A program made the translations under genes and the position numbers. DNA of 54,495 bases, from assembly GCA_022841365.1 (NCBI GenBank), contig JALHRP010000022.1:1-54495 (forward strand), given 5' to 3'. Shown in pieces: positions 16,691 through 23,591 of the stretch; position 1 is the stretch's first letter; each line of letters begins with the position of its first letter. The notes beneath the pieces are model-generated. The model saw only the letters and a list, made by a program, of their open reading frames with translations. It had not been told where the DNA came from and searched no databases. Origin of the DNA: Chitinophagaceae bacterium (GTDB lineage: Bacteria; Bacteroidota; Bacteroidia; Chitinophagales; Chitinophagaceae).

Positions 16691-17635
16691 TTATTTCTCA
16701 TCTTTACATATAAGTTTCAATTTGGACATTTCTTTATAGAACAACCTTAATCCGTATGTATTTAACCCGCCATAGTCAAATACAACTTTCTTGACTCTGC
16801 CAATATATACTTCAGTTGTATAGCTTGTCTGATCAGAGACACTTGGAACATCATACTTTGATTTCAATTTTAAGTAATCAATTATTGCCAGTATGGTCTC
16901 AATTTTTCTAACATTAGTCTTATCTAATAAGCAAGTTTTAATTCCATTCTCCCATTTTTGCTGAAACAAAGTATCAACAAAAAAATCTTGATACAGTTTA
17001 ATAGTTCCATCCTTATATAATTTAGTAACAGGTATACTTCTACCCATATTCCAAACTTGACTTACTTTAAAAACAATAGAATCAAATTCAACTAAGTCCT
17101 CATAATCACTCTTCCATTCAACAAAAGAGGAAAATTTATGCACCAAAGTATCCGACCTATATAACTTCCTTACGTCACTTTCTGTACTTCCCGGCTTGTG
17201 TATTTTTAAATTCAACAAAACCTCTCCTTTTTTTTGAATCAAATACACTCCTGCTGGAAAAAATTCTGAATACTGATTACCTAAATAAATTAAATTATAA
17301 ACAGTATCTTTGAACGATATAAAGGCATAGACATCATAATTTTTGCGTGAACTGAAAGAAGCCACCAAATCTTTTCTTCCATCCGAATTAAAGTCCGCAA
17401 TAACCCACCTTTGCTTTGCAATCGAATCAACAAATAAAGCCTGCTCTTTTGAATACTTCAGAATAACACTTTCCTGCTCATTGAAATTTATTGTCGGCCA
17501 CTTTATTCTGTTTTGCTTCCCAATCTCCTGGATAAACTTTATTGCGTCATTATCTGATACTATATCCTCTACCCGTAATTGAGAATATGCACGATTTGCA
17601 AATAGGATCATCAGTAAACAAATAACCTTTTCCAT
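16691..17635 (-). CDS. Exported hypothetical protein with a DUF6438-like C-terminal region, inside the trp operon
   Basis: About 314 residues from the ATG at 17635, with a short signal peptide (VICLLMILFANRAYSQ). A calcium-loop-like DFNSDGRKD near residue 100 resembles VCBS/FG-GAP units. The C-terminal third (GTIKLYQDFF to KVVFDYGGLNTYGLR) resembles DUF6438. Function unknown. It lies between trpF and trpB in the same direction but has no evident link to tryptophan. It is clearly more A/T-rich than its neighbours, which suggests a later insertion. The family call is from memory of its pattern, so moderate. Confidence 0.7.
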   Translation of the reverse strand: MEKVICLLMILFANRAYSQLRVEDIVSDNDAIKFIQEIGKQNRIKWPTINFNEQESVILKYSKEQALFVDSIAKQRWVIADFNSDGRKDLVASFSSRKNYDVYAFISFKDTVYNLIYLGNQYSEFFPAGVYLIQKKGEVLLNLKIHKPGSTESDVRKLYRSDTLVHKFSSFVEWKSDYEDLVEFDSIVFKVSQVWNMGRSIPVTKLYKDGTIKLYQDFFVDTLFQQKWENGIKTCLLDKTNVRKIETILAIIDYLKLKSKYDVPSVSDQTSYTTEVYIGRVKKVVFDYGGLNTYGLRLFYKEMSKLKLICKDEK

Positions 17636-17730
17636 AGCTTCTGTATAACATAGTTGATGCACAAGTACTTTTATTTACACAAGCCCTAAGAGCCTTTATT
17701 CCTCAACTACTTAACCTGTCAATTTCAATC

Positions 17731-17850
17731 AGAGTGACGTCATGCCGAGGCACGAGGCATCTCTTACGCCCTTGTTGGTGTTATCACCAACAAGTTAATT
17801 TAAACCTTTTCCCATTCATGTCGTTGGTGAAAACACCAAACGACGGCATG
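17731..17850. repeat. Intergenic repeat with two TTGGTG hairpins
   Basis: GTCATGCCGAGGCACGAGGCAT is followed by CTTGTTGGTG-TTAT-CACCAACAAG (perfect 10-bp stem, 17771-17794) and GTCGTTGGTG-AAAA-CACCAAACGAC (17820-17843). GACGGCATG then mirrors the start of the unit. The whole looks like one palindromic element with nested hairpins between the DUF6438-like gene and trpF. No coding potential. Confidence 0.75.
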
Positions 17851-17880
17851 CTTCTTTCTTACACAACCAATTATCAAATC

Positions 17881-17922
17881 TTTGTTCGACTCTGTGCCTC
17901 CGTGTCTCTGTGTTTAAATCTC
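17881..17922. repeat. CTGTGTCTCTGTG-type intergenic repeat
   Basis: Tandem near-copies of CTCTGTGCCTCCGTGTCTCTGTGTTT abut the 3' end of the first trpF. A related stretch, CTTTGTGTTCTTTGTGTCTTGG, lies at 20251-20300 between trpC and trpD. No coding role seen. Confidence 0.55.
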
Positions 17923-18616
17923 ATCCTCTCAACTCGCCCACAAACTTCTTCACTAATTCCATATCCTTTAAACCCGGTATTGTTTCAAACTTGCTGTTGA
18001 TATCTACAGCAAATAAATCCTTCGCTACTTCTTCCTTTGCAAATTCTTTAATGGCTGCTGCATCGGTTGGTTCAATGCCTCCACTAAGGAAAAATGGTTT
18101 GCCGATGTTCAAGCCTTTCAACATATTCCAGTTAAACTTCTTTCCTGTACCGCCGTATCCTGCACCCATCGTATCAAACATGTACATATCCGCTGCTTCC
18201 ACATAATCTTTAATCATCCAGGGAATATTGTCATCATCCGTAATGCGGAATGCTTTGATCACAGAAATATAATCACTCACCTTTTCACAGAACTTCGGCG
18301 TTTCATCGCCATGCAACTGCACCATATCCAATCCAAAATTCTCCACATGATTAATGATCTCATCGTACGACGCATTTACAAACACACCCACCTTATACAC
18401 TTTCAGCTTCGCCCGTTTCACCTGCACGCCGTTTAAATGTTTCAACACAAACCTCGGCGACTTATGGTAAAAAATCATCCCGGCAAATTCAACACCCATC
18501 TCGCCCAATTGTTGCATCTGTGCAAGATCCGTCATGCCGCAAACTTTAATACGAAACCCTCCCCGCTCCCTGAAGGGAGAGCCTGAAGCCTCGCTATGAT
18601 TTTTTACATCACTCAT
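17921..18616 (-). CDS. trpF: Phosphoribosylanthranilate isomerase, copy 1
   Basis: 231 residues. The general-base cysteine is in KVCGMTD, the general-acid aspartate in MFDTMGAGYGGTGKKF, and the phosphate loop is FLSGGIEPTDA. It performs the Amadori isomerisation of phosphoribosylanthranilate. It is followed, past a repeat and a hypothetical gene, by trpB. The native start would be at about RIKVCG. Instead translation begins at 18616 and residues about 10-20 (GSPFRERGGF) are encoded by a G/C-run hairpin. A second trpF copy lies just upstream, and the two are clearly diverged. Confidence 0.93.
   Translation of the reverse strand: MSDVKNHSEASGSPFRERGGFRIKVCGMTDLAQMQQLGEMGVEFAGMIFYHKSPRFVLKHLNGVQVKRAKLKVYKVGVFVNASYDEIINHVENFGLDMVQLHGDETPKFCEKVSDYISVIKAFRITDDDNIPWMIKDYVEAADMYMFDTMGAGYGGTGKKFNWNMLKGLNIGKPFFLSGGIEPTDAAAIKEFAKEEVAKDLFAVDINSKFETIPGLKDMELVKKFVGELRG
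18556..18586 (-). repeat. G/C-run hairpin repeat in the trpF copy 1 N-terminal codons
   Basis: The plus strand reads CCCTCCCCG then CTCCCTGAAGGGAGAGCC. It is read on the minus strand as GSPFRERGG, in a different frame of the repeat from the one used in HisA, HisH and TrpA. Confidence 0.85.
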
Positions 18617-18673
18617 ATTATACCAGTTTAAAAGTTAAACCGGCAAGCAACAATTGATCTATCTGTTTTATCC

Positions 18674-18757
18674 CGTCCGACGAGGGCGTCTGACGTTGTT
18701 TGCAAATTAACCTGCGCTCATCCCAACAATCCTGTCATCCCACAAATCACAGTTCAG
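18674..18757. repeat. Two adjoining repeat fragments between the trpF copies
   Basis: GTCCGACGAGGGCGTCTGACGTTGT at 18674-18698 recurs nearly unchanged at 34430-34453, downstream of the Lrp gene. Bases 18714-18757 match one arm of the palindrome at 14489-14574. The second fragment ends against the stop codon of the upstream trpF. Confidence 0.75.
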
Positions 18758-18758
18758 A

Positions 18759-19385
18759 CTATTTCATCCCTAACTTAAACTGCAGCACTAAACTCATATC
18801 TTTTTCACCGGGTGCTTTCTCCACTTTGCTGTTAACATCCACACCATAAAAATCAGGATGCTTCAATGCTTTGATTCGTTTTACATCTTCAATCCCAATA
18901 CCACCACTAAGGAAAAACGGTTTTTCAATTTTACTTTTTTCAAGAACACTCCAGTCGAATTGTTTACCGGTGCCGCCTTTCTGATTGCCGCTCTTTGTAT
19001 CAAACAAATAATAATCACAGGCTTCATCATAAGGCGCTACCAACGCATCAATATCTTTCACGGATTCATCAATATGAAATACTTTGATCACTTCCACATC
19101 TTCGTTAAGATCAGAACAAAACTCAGGTGTTTCTTCGCCATGCAGTTGCACCACATCCAAACCATAATCCTCAATGGCATCCAGAATATCGCTGTACGAT
19201 GGGTTCACAAACACACCTACTTTCTTCATGTCGTAATCTGCTTTCTTGATCTCTTTCTTATCCAACTTTCCTTCCACATAACGGGGAGAGTTCTTGTCGA
19301 AAATAAATCCGACAAAATCAATATCCAGTCCTTCTAACTGTTGTACCTGTTTCAATTGGGTAATACCGCAAACTTTAATATTCAT
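18759..19385 (-). CDS. trpF: Phosphoribosylanthranilate isomerase, copy 2
   Basis: 208 residues, normal length with native start MNIKVCGIT. The catalytic cysteine (VCGIT), aspartate (LFDTKSGNQKGGTGKQF) and phosphate loop (FLSGGIGIED) are intact. It lies between trpC and trpF copy 1 in operon order. Both copies keep the catalytic residues and share long stretches such as KVGVFVN and VVQLHG/MVQLHG, so this is an old tandem duplication, not an assembly artefact. One copy may have shifted substrate, or the pair may form a heteromer. That is inference. Confidence 0.93.
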   Translation of the reverse strand: MNIKVCGITQLKQVQQLEGLDIDFVGFIFDKNSPRYVEGKLDKKEIKKADYDMKKVGVFVNPSYSDILDAIEDYGLDVVQLHGEETPEFCSDLNEDVEVIKVFHIDESVKDIDALVAPYDEACDYYLFDTKSGNQKGGTGKQFDWSVLEKSKIEKPFFLSGGIGIEDVKRIKALKHPDFYGVDVNSKVEKAPGEKDMSLVLQFKLGMK

Positions 19386-19400
19386 TTTTACATTTTAACT

Positions 19401-19463
19401 GTTGTGGGCTAAAGCCCAATTAGAAATTTATTTTGTTACCCCGGTCTAAAGACCGGGGTTATT
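19401..19463. repeat. Double hairpin repeat between trpC and trpF
   Basis: TGGGCTAAAGCCCA (19405-19418) and ACCCCGGTC-TAAA-GACCGGGGT (19438-19459) are two perfect stems with TAAA-type loops, separated by an A/T stretch. The second stem followed by TAACAAAA could weaken transcription on the minus strand, but there is no true T-run. It resembles a dispersed element. Confidence 0.75.
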
Positions 19464-20249
19464 TTAAACTGACTTTAATCGAGATACAAATTCTTCAAAT
19501 GCTTTTCCAGGGTTCTCCTCTTTCATAAAATTTTCACCAATCAAAAATCCTCTGAACCCGTTTGCTTTGAACAATAATATATTTTCAACGGAACTGATGC
19601 CGCTCTCTGCTACTTTAATTTTATCTGTCGGAATTTGTTTCGCCATGCGTAAACTCCGTTCAATATCAACTTCAAATGTTTTCAGGTTACGATTGTTGAT
19701 GCCAACAATTTCTGTCTCCTCACAAATATGTTCCAGCTCTTCTTCTGCATGCAGCTCCAGCAACACTTCCAGCCCCAGCGATTTCGCAAAGGTCGCTAAT
19801 CGTTTCACTTCTGCAGGCGATAAACAGGCGGCGATGAGCAAAATTACATCAGCACCCATTGCTTTTGCTTCTGAAATCTGGTATTCATCAACAATGAAGT
19901 CTTTCCGTAAGATCGGAATTTCATTTACTCTTGCTTTCAATAGATCATCAGTGCTGCCTCCAAAGAACTGTTCATCGGTTAACACACTCAAACAGGATGC
20001 ACCGTTGTTTGTATAAGCAGTTGTTACTTCCACAACATCAGCCTTGCCATTGATTACACCTTTTGATGGCGATTGACGTTTGAACTCTGCAATAATTCCT
20101 GTCTTGTTATCATCGAGCAGGAAATGTTTTAATGAAAGGACAGGTCTTGCATACAAAAACTGTTGCTGTAATTCAGCAACACTGGTTTTTGTTTTCCGCT
20201 CTTCTACTTCAATTCGTTTCTGAACAATGATTTTATCTAAAATATTCAT
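19464..20249 (-). CDS. trpC: Indole-3-glycerol phosphate synthase
   Basis: 261 residues. The start segment ILDKIIVQKRIEVEERK, the catalytic lysine stretch IIAEFKRQSPSKG, LSVLTDEQFFGGS, ILRKDFIVDEYQI and the C-terminal AESGISS and FLIGENFM are all present. It closes the indole ring from CdRP. It is a stand-alone enzyme, not fused to TrpF as in enterobacteria. It lies in the trp operon, 50 bp after trpD. Confidence 0.97.
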   Translation of the reverse strand: MNILDKIIVQKRIEVEERKTKTSVAELQQQFLYARPVLSLKHFLLDDNKTGIIAEFKRQSPSKGVINGKADVVEVTTAYTNNGASCLSVLTDEQFFGGSTDDLLKARVNEIPILRKDFIVDEYQISEAKAMGADVILLIAACLSPAEVKRLATFAKSLGLEVLLELHAEEELEHICEETEIVGINNRNLKTFEVDIERSLRMAKQIPTDKIKVAESGISSVENILLFKANGFRGFLIGENFMKEENPGKAFEEFVSRLKSV

Positions 20250-20250
20250 G

Positions 20251-20300
20251 GTTTATCTCTTCGTGAATCTTTGTGTTCTTTGTGTCTTGGTGGTTCAATA
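20251..20300. repeat. CTTTGTGTTCTTTGTGTC-type repeat between trpD and trpC
   Basis: The 50-bp gap is filled by CTTCGTGAATCTTTGTG and TTCTTTGTGTCTTGGTGG, a pseudo-tandem motif related to 17881-17922. No ribosome-binding site or hairpin was seen in it. Confidence 0.5.
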
Positions 20301-21296
20301 CTAATTATTCAACTCAATCAACTTTTTCAAACATCCATTTGCTCTTCCGCTTTCTAAACTTTCAACGGCTGCTGCAAATGCATCATCATAAGTTTTATAA
20401 GCTCCTGTGCAATACAAACCCATTGCTGCATTCGCCATCACCACTGCATTCTGTGCCCATGTTCCTTCACCGCTTAATATTTTCGTGAAGATCTTCGCTG
20501 CTTCTTCAATGCTGTTGCCACCGTGGATATCGGTTTGCTGCACCGTTCGTTTGCCCAGCTGTTCCGGCGTCATAATAAATTCACCTTTGTTGGTAATCAC
20601 TTTGGTATCGTTAGTTAATGAAATTTCATCGTATCCATCCAGACTGTGAATAATGGTGAACGCACCACCCGTTTGTTGTAATAAATAATTATACACTCTT
20701 GCCATTTCCAAACTAAACACACCCACCAATTGATACGTCGGGTTTGCAGGATTCACCATTGGCCCCAGCATATTAAAGAAGGTACGCATACCTAAATTCT
20801 TACGGATAGGCCCAACTGTTTTTAACGCCGGATGAAACATGGGTGCATGCATGAAACAAATATTTGCTTCCTCCACTTCACGCTTCAACTGATCAACATT
20901 GTTCTTGAATTTATAGCCGAGCTGCTCCATTACATTACTTGAGCCGCTGATGGTTGATGCGCCATAGTTACCATGCTTGGCCACTTTTTGTCCCGCACCT
21001 GCCACAATAAAACAAGAGAGTGTAGAAATGTTAAAGGTGTTTTTTCCATCACCACCTGTGCCGACAATATCCAACACAGCATGTCCGTTCAAATCCACAG
21101 GTACACAAAGTTCCAGCAACGCATCTCGAAAACCTTGCAGCTCTTCAATAGTAATGCTGCGCATAAGATACACCGTCATGAATGCCGTGATCTCATGTTC
21201 GTTGTATACGCCCTTGCCAATATTGAGCAATACATCTTTTGCTTGCTCTCTTGACAAACTTTTATGTTCAAATAATAACTGAAGTATCTTTTTCAT
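20301..21296 (-). CDS. trpD: Anthranilate phosphoribosyltransferase
   Basis: About 331 residues from MKKILQLLFEHKSLS. The PRPP site GTGGDGKNTFNIST, KHGNYGASTISGSSNVMEQLG and NMLGPMVNPANP identify the family. It attaches phosphoribose to anthranilate. ATG at 21296 is preferred. The frame is open upstream through MSEFENLK, but that stretch is low-complexity TGAAAAT repeat and homologs begin at MKK. It is separate from trpG, which lies just upstream. Confidence 0.96.
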   Translation of the reverse strand: MKKILQLLFEHKSLSREQAKDVLLNIGKGVYNEHEITAFMTVYLMRSITIEELQGFRDALLELCVPVDLNGHAVLDIVGTGGDGKNTFNISTLSCFIVAGAGQKVAKHGNYGASTISGSSNVMEQLGYKFKNNVDQLKREVEEANICFMHAPMFHPALKTVGPIRKNLGMRTFFNMLGPMVNPANPTYQLVGVFSLEMARVYNYLLQQTGGAFTIIHSLDGYDEISLTNDTKVITNKGEFIMTPEQLGKRTVQQTDIHGGNSIEEAAKIFTKILSGEGTWAQNAVVMANAAMGLYCTGAYKTYDDAFAAAVESLESGRANGCLKKLIELNN

Positions 21297-21327
21297 TTTC
21301 AAATTTTCAAATTCACTCATTTTCAAA

Positions 21328-21921
21328 TTAAGCCTTCAACCAATTACGAAGGATGTCTTCTCCTTTTGGCGTCAACACACTTTCCGGATGAAACTGCACG
21401 CCCTGCACATCATATGTTTTATGTTGTAAGGCCATGATCATTCCTGTTTCATCTTCGGCTGTTACTTCCAATTCAGCAGGAAAGCCTTCTTTGTTTACCA
21501 CCCAGCTATGGTAACGGCCAACTTCAATTGTATCGGGCAGATCATTCAACACAGCATTTTGTTTTTTGGATCTTGGATTTTGGATTTTTATTGGTGTTGC
21601 TACTCCATGAAATACTGTTGACAAGTTCGTCAGAGTTCCGCCGAATGCTTCAGCAATTGCCTGATGACCTAAACAAACACCCAGAATAGATTTTGTTGCT
21701 GCATATTCTTTTATCAACGGCAACAACAACCCTGCTTCTTCAGGAATACCGGGACCTGGCGATAAAATAATCTTATCATACTCTTTCACCTTTTCCAATG
21801 GAATCTGATCGTTGCGATACACATCTACTTTAATGTGTGTGATCTTCTCCACCAAATGAACAAGGTTGTATGTGAAACTGTCGTAATTATCGAATACTAA
21901 TATTTTGAAATTGTAGTTCAT
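21328..21921 (-). CDS. trpG: Anthranilate synthase component II (glutamine amidotransferase)
   Basis: 197 residues. The oxyanion segment SPGPGIPEEAG, nucleophile Cys in GVCLGHQAIAEAFGG and VQFHPES with the catalytic histidine are intact. It supplies ammonia to TrpE, and may also serve aminodeoxychorismate synthase. Residues about 110-120 (KIQNPRSKKQN) are encoded by an A/T-rich direct repeat of the type found in intergenic DNA at 7400-7440, in a surface region before the LPDTIEVGRYHSW motif. It lies 8 bp after trpE. Confidence 0.96.
   Translation of the reverse strand: MNYNFKILVFDNYDSFTYNLVHLVEKITHIKVDVYRNDQIPLEKVKEYDKIILSPGPGIPEEAGLLLPLIKEYAATKSILGVCLGHQAIAEAFGGTLTNLSTVFHGVATPIKIQNPRSKKQNAVLNDLPDTIEVGRYHSWVVNKEGFPAELEVTAEDETGMIMALQHKTYDVQGVQFHPESVLTPKGEDILRNWLKA
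21561..21592 (-). repeat. TCCAAAATCC-type repeat inside trpG
   Basis: On the coding strand AAAATCCAAAATCCAAG and ATCCAAAAAACAAAA are read in frame as KIQNPRSKKQN. Nearly the same string occurs in the non-coding gap around 7400-7430. Confidence 0.75.
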
Positions 21922-21929
21922 CTTAAAAT

Positions 21930-23393
21930 TTAGGGTTGTAAAGTCCCTCCTTCGGAGGGATTTAGGGAGGTTGCTCTTTCAATCGCCTTCTTCAACGCTC
22001 CCAATTTATGATTCACTTCCTGTAATTCGTTTTCAGGATTACTTGCTGCTACCACACCTGCACCTGCCTGATACACCAGTGTATTTTGCTTACTTAAAAA
22101 CGTACGGATCATGATAGCATGATTACAACTTCCATCAAAACCCATAAAGCCAATACCACCACCGTAATAACTACGGGCCGTTGATTCGTACGCATCAATC
22201 AGCTGCATGGCTTTAATTTTTGGCGCACCACTCAAAGTACCTGCTGGAAATGTTTTGGCTAATAATTCAAATGGATTAGAGTTTGGGCGAACTTTCGCCA
22301 CCACTTCACTCACTAAATGAATCACATGACTGTAATACTGTACCTGTCTGTAATGCGCCACACTCACCTCATCACAAACACGACTCAAATCATTTCTTGC
22401 CAAATCAACCAACATCACATGCTCTGCATTTTCTTTTGCATCTTTCAACAAGCGTTCTGCTTCCTGCTGATCAACCTCATCATCACCTGTACGTTTAAAT
22501 GTACCTGCAATGGGATGAACAACAGCTTTACCGTTATTAATAATGATTTGCGATTCGGGTGATGAACCCATCAATTTATAATCTCCATAATCAAAAAAGA
22601 ATAAATAAGGAGAAGGATTGATGCTGCGCAATGCACGGTACACATTAAATTCATCGCCACTGAACGATTGCTGAAATCTTCTGCTCAACACAATTTGAAA
22701 CACATCACCTCTGTGGCAGCTTGCAATTCCTTTCTTTACCATCTCCACATATTCTTCGTTAGTTACATTCGAACTTTCTTCACCTTTTACTGCAAATGGA
22801 TAAACAGGTACATCTTTACTGCGTATTAAACTTTCAACAACAGCTACATCACTTTCAATGCCGGCGATCTTGTTTTCACAAATAAACAATTCATCTTTAT
22901 GATGATTGATGGCAATCACGTATTGATAAAAGCGATACCGCATTAACGGAATAGCAGCAGGGTCTTTCCGTTCTGCATTCAGTTTCACCGTATCAAAGAA
23001 TTGAACTGCATCGTACGTTGTATAACCATAAAGACCTTGTGCAAACTTAGAAGCCCCCTCTAAATCTCCCCCGGAGTGAGAGACTTTTGAAACCTCAAAC
23101 CTGTTTAAAAAATCAAACAACTGTTGCGGTACTTCTGTTGGTTGTTTGATGGCAATACGTTCCGGTTTTTGTCCAGGTAACTTAAACTCAATGCTGGTGG
23201 TGGAAGTAATTTCCATTCCTGCAATGGCATTGATACCAATGAACGACCAGCTGTTTTCGGCTGCATGATGATCTGTACTTTCCAGCAGGATCGTATCCCG
23301 GAACCGATCTCTCAACCGCAGATAAATTCCAACAGGCGTAAACACATCTGCCAGCATTTTTTTGCACGTTGTTTCTATGTTAATTTTCTTCAT
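21930..23393 (-). CDS. trpE: Anthranilate synthase component I
   Basis: 487 residues. The chorismate-binding core is intact: DVFQIVLSRRF, MGSSPE, HPIAGTFKRTG, EHVMLVDLARNDLSRVC and FPAGTLSGAPKIKAM. The N-terminal LLES motif, which binds feedback tryptophan in this family, is kept (residues 36-39). With TrpG it makes anthranilate from chorismate. Two repeat-encoded segments are present: residues about 103-115 (SHSGGDLEGASKF) between the N-terminal subdomains, and the C-terminal tail NPSEGGTLQP. It is the first structural gene of the operon, behind an attenuator. Confidence 0.97.
   Translation of the reverse strand: MKKINIETTCKKMLADVFTPVGIYLRLRDRFRDTILLESTDHHAAENSWSFIGINAIAGMEITSTTSIEFKLPGQKPERIAIKQPTEVPQQLFDFLNRFEVSKVSHSGGDLEGASKFAQGLYGYTTYDAVQFFDTVKLNAERKDPAAIPLMRYRFYQYVIAINHHKDELFICENKIAGIESDVAVVESLIRSKDVPVYPFAVKGEESSNVTNEEYVEMVKKGIASCHRGDVFQIVLSRRFQQSFSGDEFNVYRALRSINPSPYLFFFDYGDYKLMGSSPESQIIINNGKAVVHPIAGTFKRTGDDEVDQQEAERLLKDAKENAEHVMLVDLARNDLSRVCDEVSVAHYRQVQYYSHVIHLVSEVVAKVRPNSNPFELLAKTFPAGTLSGAPKIKAMQLIDAYESTARSYYGGGIGFMGFDGSCNHAIMIRTFLSKQNTLVYQAGAGVVAASNPENELQEVNHKLGALKKAIERATSLNPSEGGTLQP
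21933..21972 (-). repeat. G/C-run hairpin repeat forming the trpE C-terminal codons
   Basis: CCCTCCTTCGGAGGG forms a tight stem with a flanking CCCTAAA/TTTAGGG. It is read as SLNPSEGGTLQP, the last residues of TrpE. It also lies just before trpG. Confidence 0.8.
23051..23084 (-). repeat. G/C-run repeat inside trpE
   Basis: The plus strand reads AAGCCCCCTCTAAATC then TCCCCCGGAGTGAGAG. It is read in frame on the minus strand as SHSGGDLEGASK. CTCTCACTCCGGGGG-type elements are a variant of the same family. Confidence 0.75.
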
Positions 23394-23465
23394 AACCCCT
23401 ATCCCCTAAAGGGGAATTTGATTTTTTAATGATTTGCCTTTCTCCCCTTTAGGGGATGGGGGCAT
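23394..23465. mobile_element. MITE-like inverted pair of G/C-run hairpins between attenuator and trpE
   Basis: AACCCCTATCCCCTAAAGGGG at 23395-23415 and CCCCTTTAGGGGATGGGGGC at 23444-23463 are inverted copies. They enclose about 28 bp of A/T-rich DNA without a gene. The arrangement of the ends is the same as in the DUF559 unit at 13256-13703. It starts directly before the trpE ATG, so it forms the trpE translation-initiation region. Confidence 0.65.
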
Positions 23466-23491
23466 AAAAAAACCCCGAAAAACTTCGGGGT
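23464..23491 (-). terminator. trpL: trp attenuator terminator
   Basis: ACCCCGAA-GTTT-TTCGGGGT (minus strand) followed by a run of seven to eight T. It lies 34 bp after the leader-peptide stop. Its 5' arm can instead pair with GGGGTCTG at 23528-23535 inside the leader-peptide gene. Confidence 0.9.
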
Positions 23492-23535
23492 CTGAATATG
23501 ATTGAAACAATCACAGTAATAGCATTACAGACCCC
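23484..23535 (-). promoter_or_regulatory. trp antiterminator pairing
   Basis: GGGGTCTG, the last codons of the leader peptide (23528-23535), is perfectly complementary to CAGACCCC (23487-23494), which is also the 5' arm of the terminator. Pairing would prevent termination. A ribosome stalled at the Trp codons (23549-23557) leaves GGGGTCTG free. One that reaches the stop codon at 23525 covers it. This is the logic of classical attenuation. Confidence 0.85.
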
Positions 23536-23584
23536 TTAGAGTTGTATGCCACCACCACTGATTATTTAATGTTGTTTTTGTCAT
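23525..23584 (-). CDS. trpL: trp operon leader peptide with three consecutive Trp codons
   Basis: An ATG-to-TAA frame encodes 19 residues, MTKTTLNNQWWWHTTLRGL. Three adjacent TGG codons lie at 23549-23557. It sits about 130 bp upstream of trpE, followed by mutually exclusive terminator and antiterminator hairpins. Its job is to sense charged tRNA-Trp: stalling at the Trp codons permits readthrough into trpE. The peptide itself has no expected function. Position, the Trp run and the hairpins together make this call strong. Confidence 0.9.
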   Translation of the reverse strand: MTKTTLNNQWWWHTTLRGL

Positions 23585-23591
23585 TGCATTG

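Noticed and set aside
17921-19385. The second trpF as an assembly duplication
   Set aside because: The two proteins differ at many positions over their whole length, so they are real paralogs.
13256-23465. A CRISPR array formed by the repeated hairpins
   Set aside because: The copies vary in sequence and orientation, have no regular spacing and lie inside genes. No cas genes were seen.
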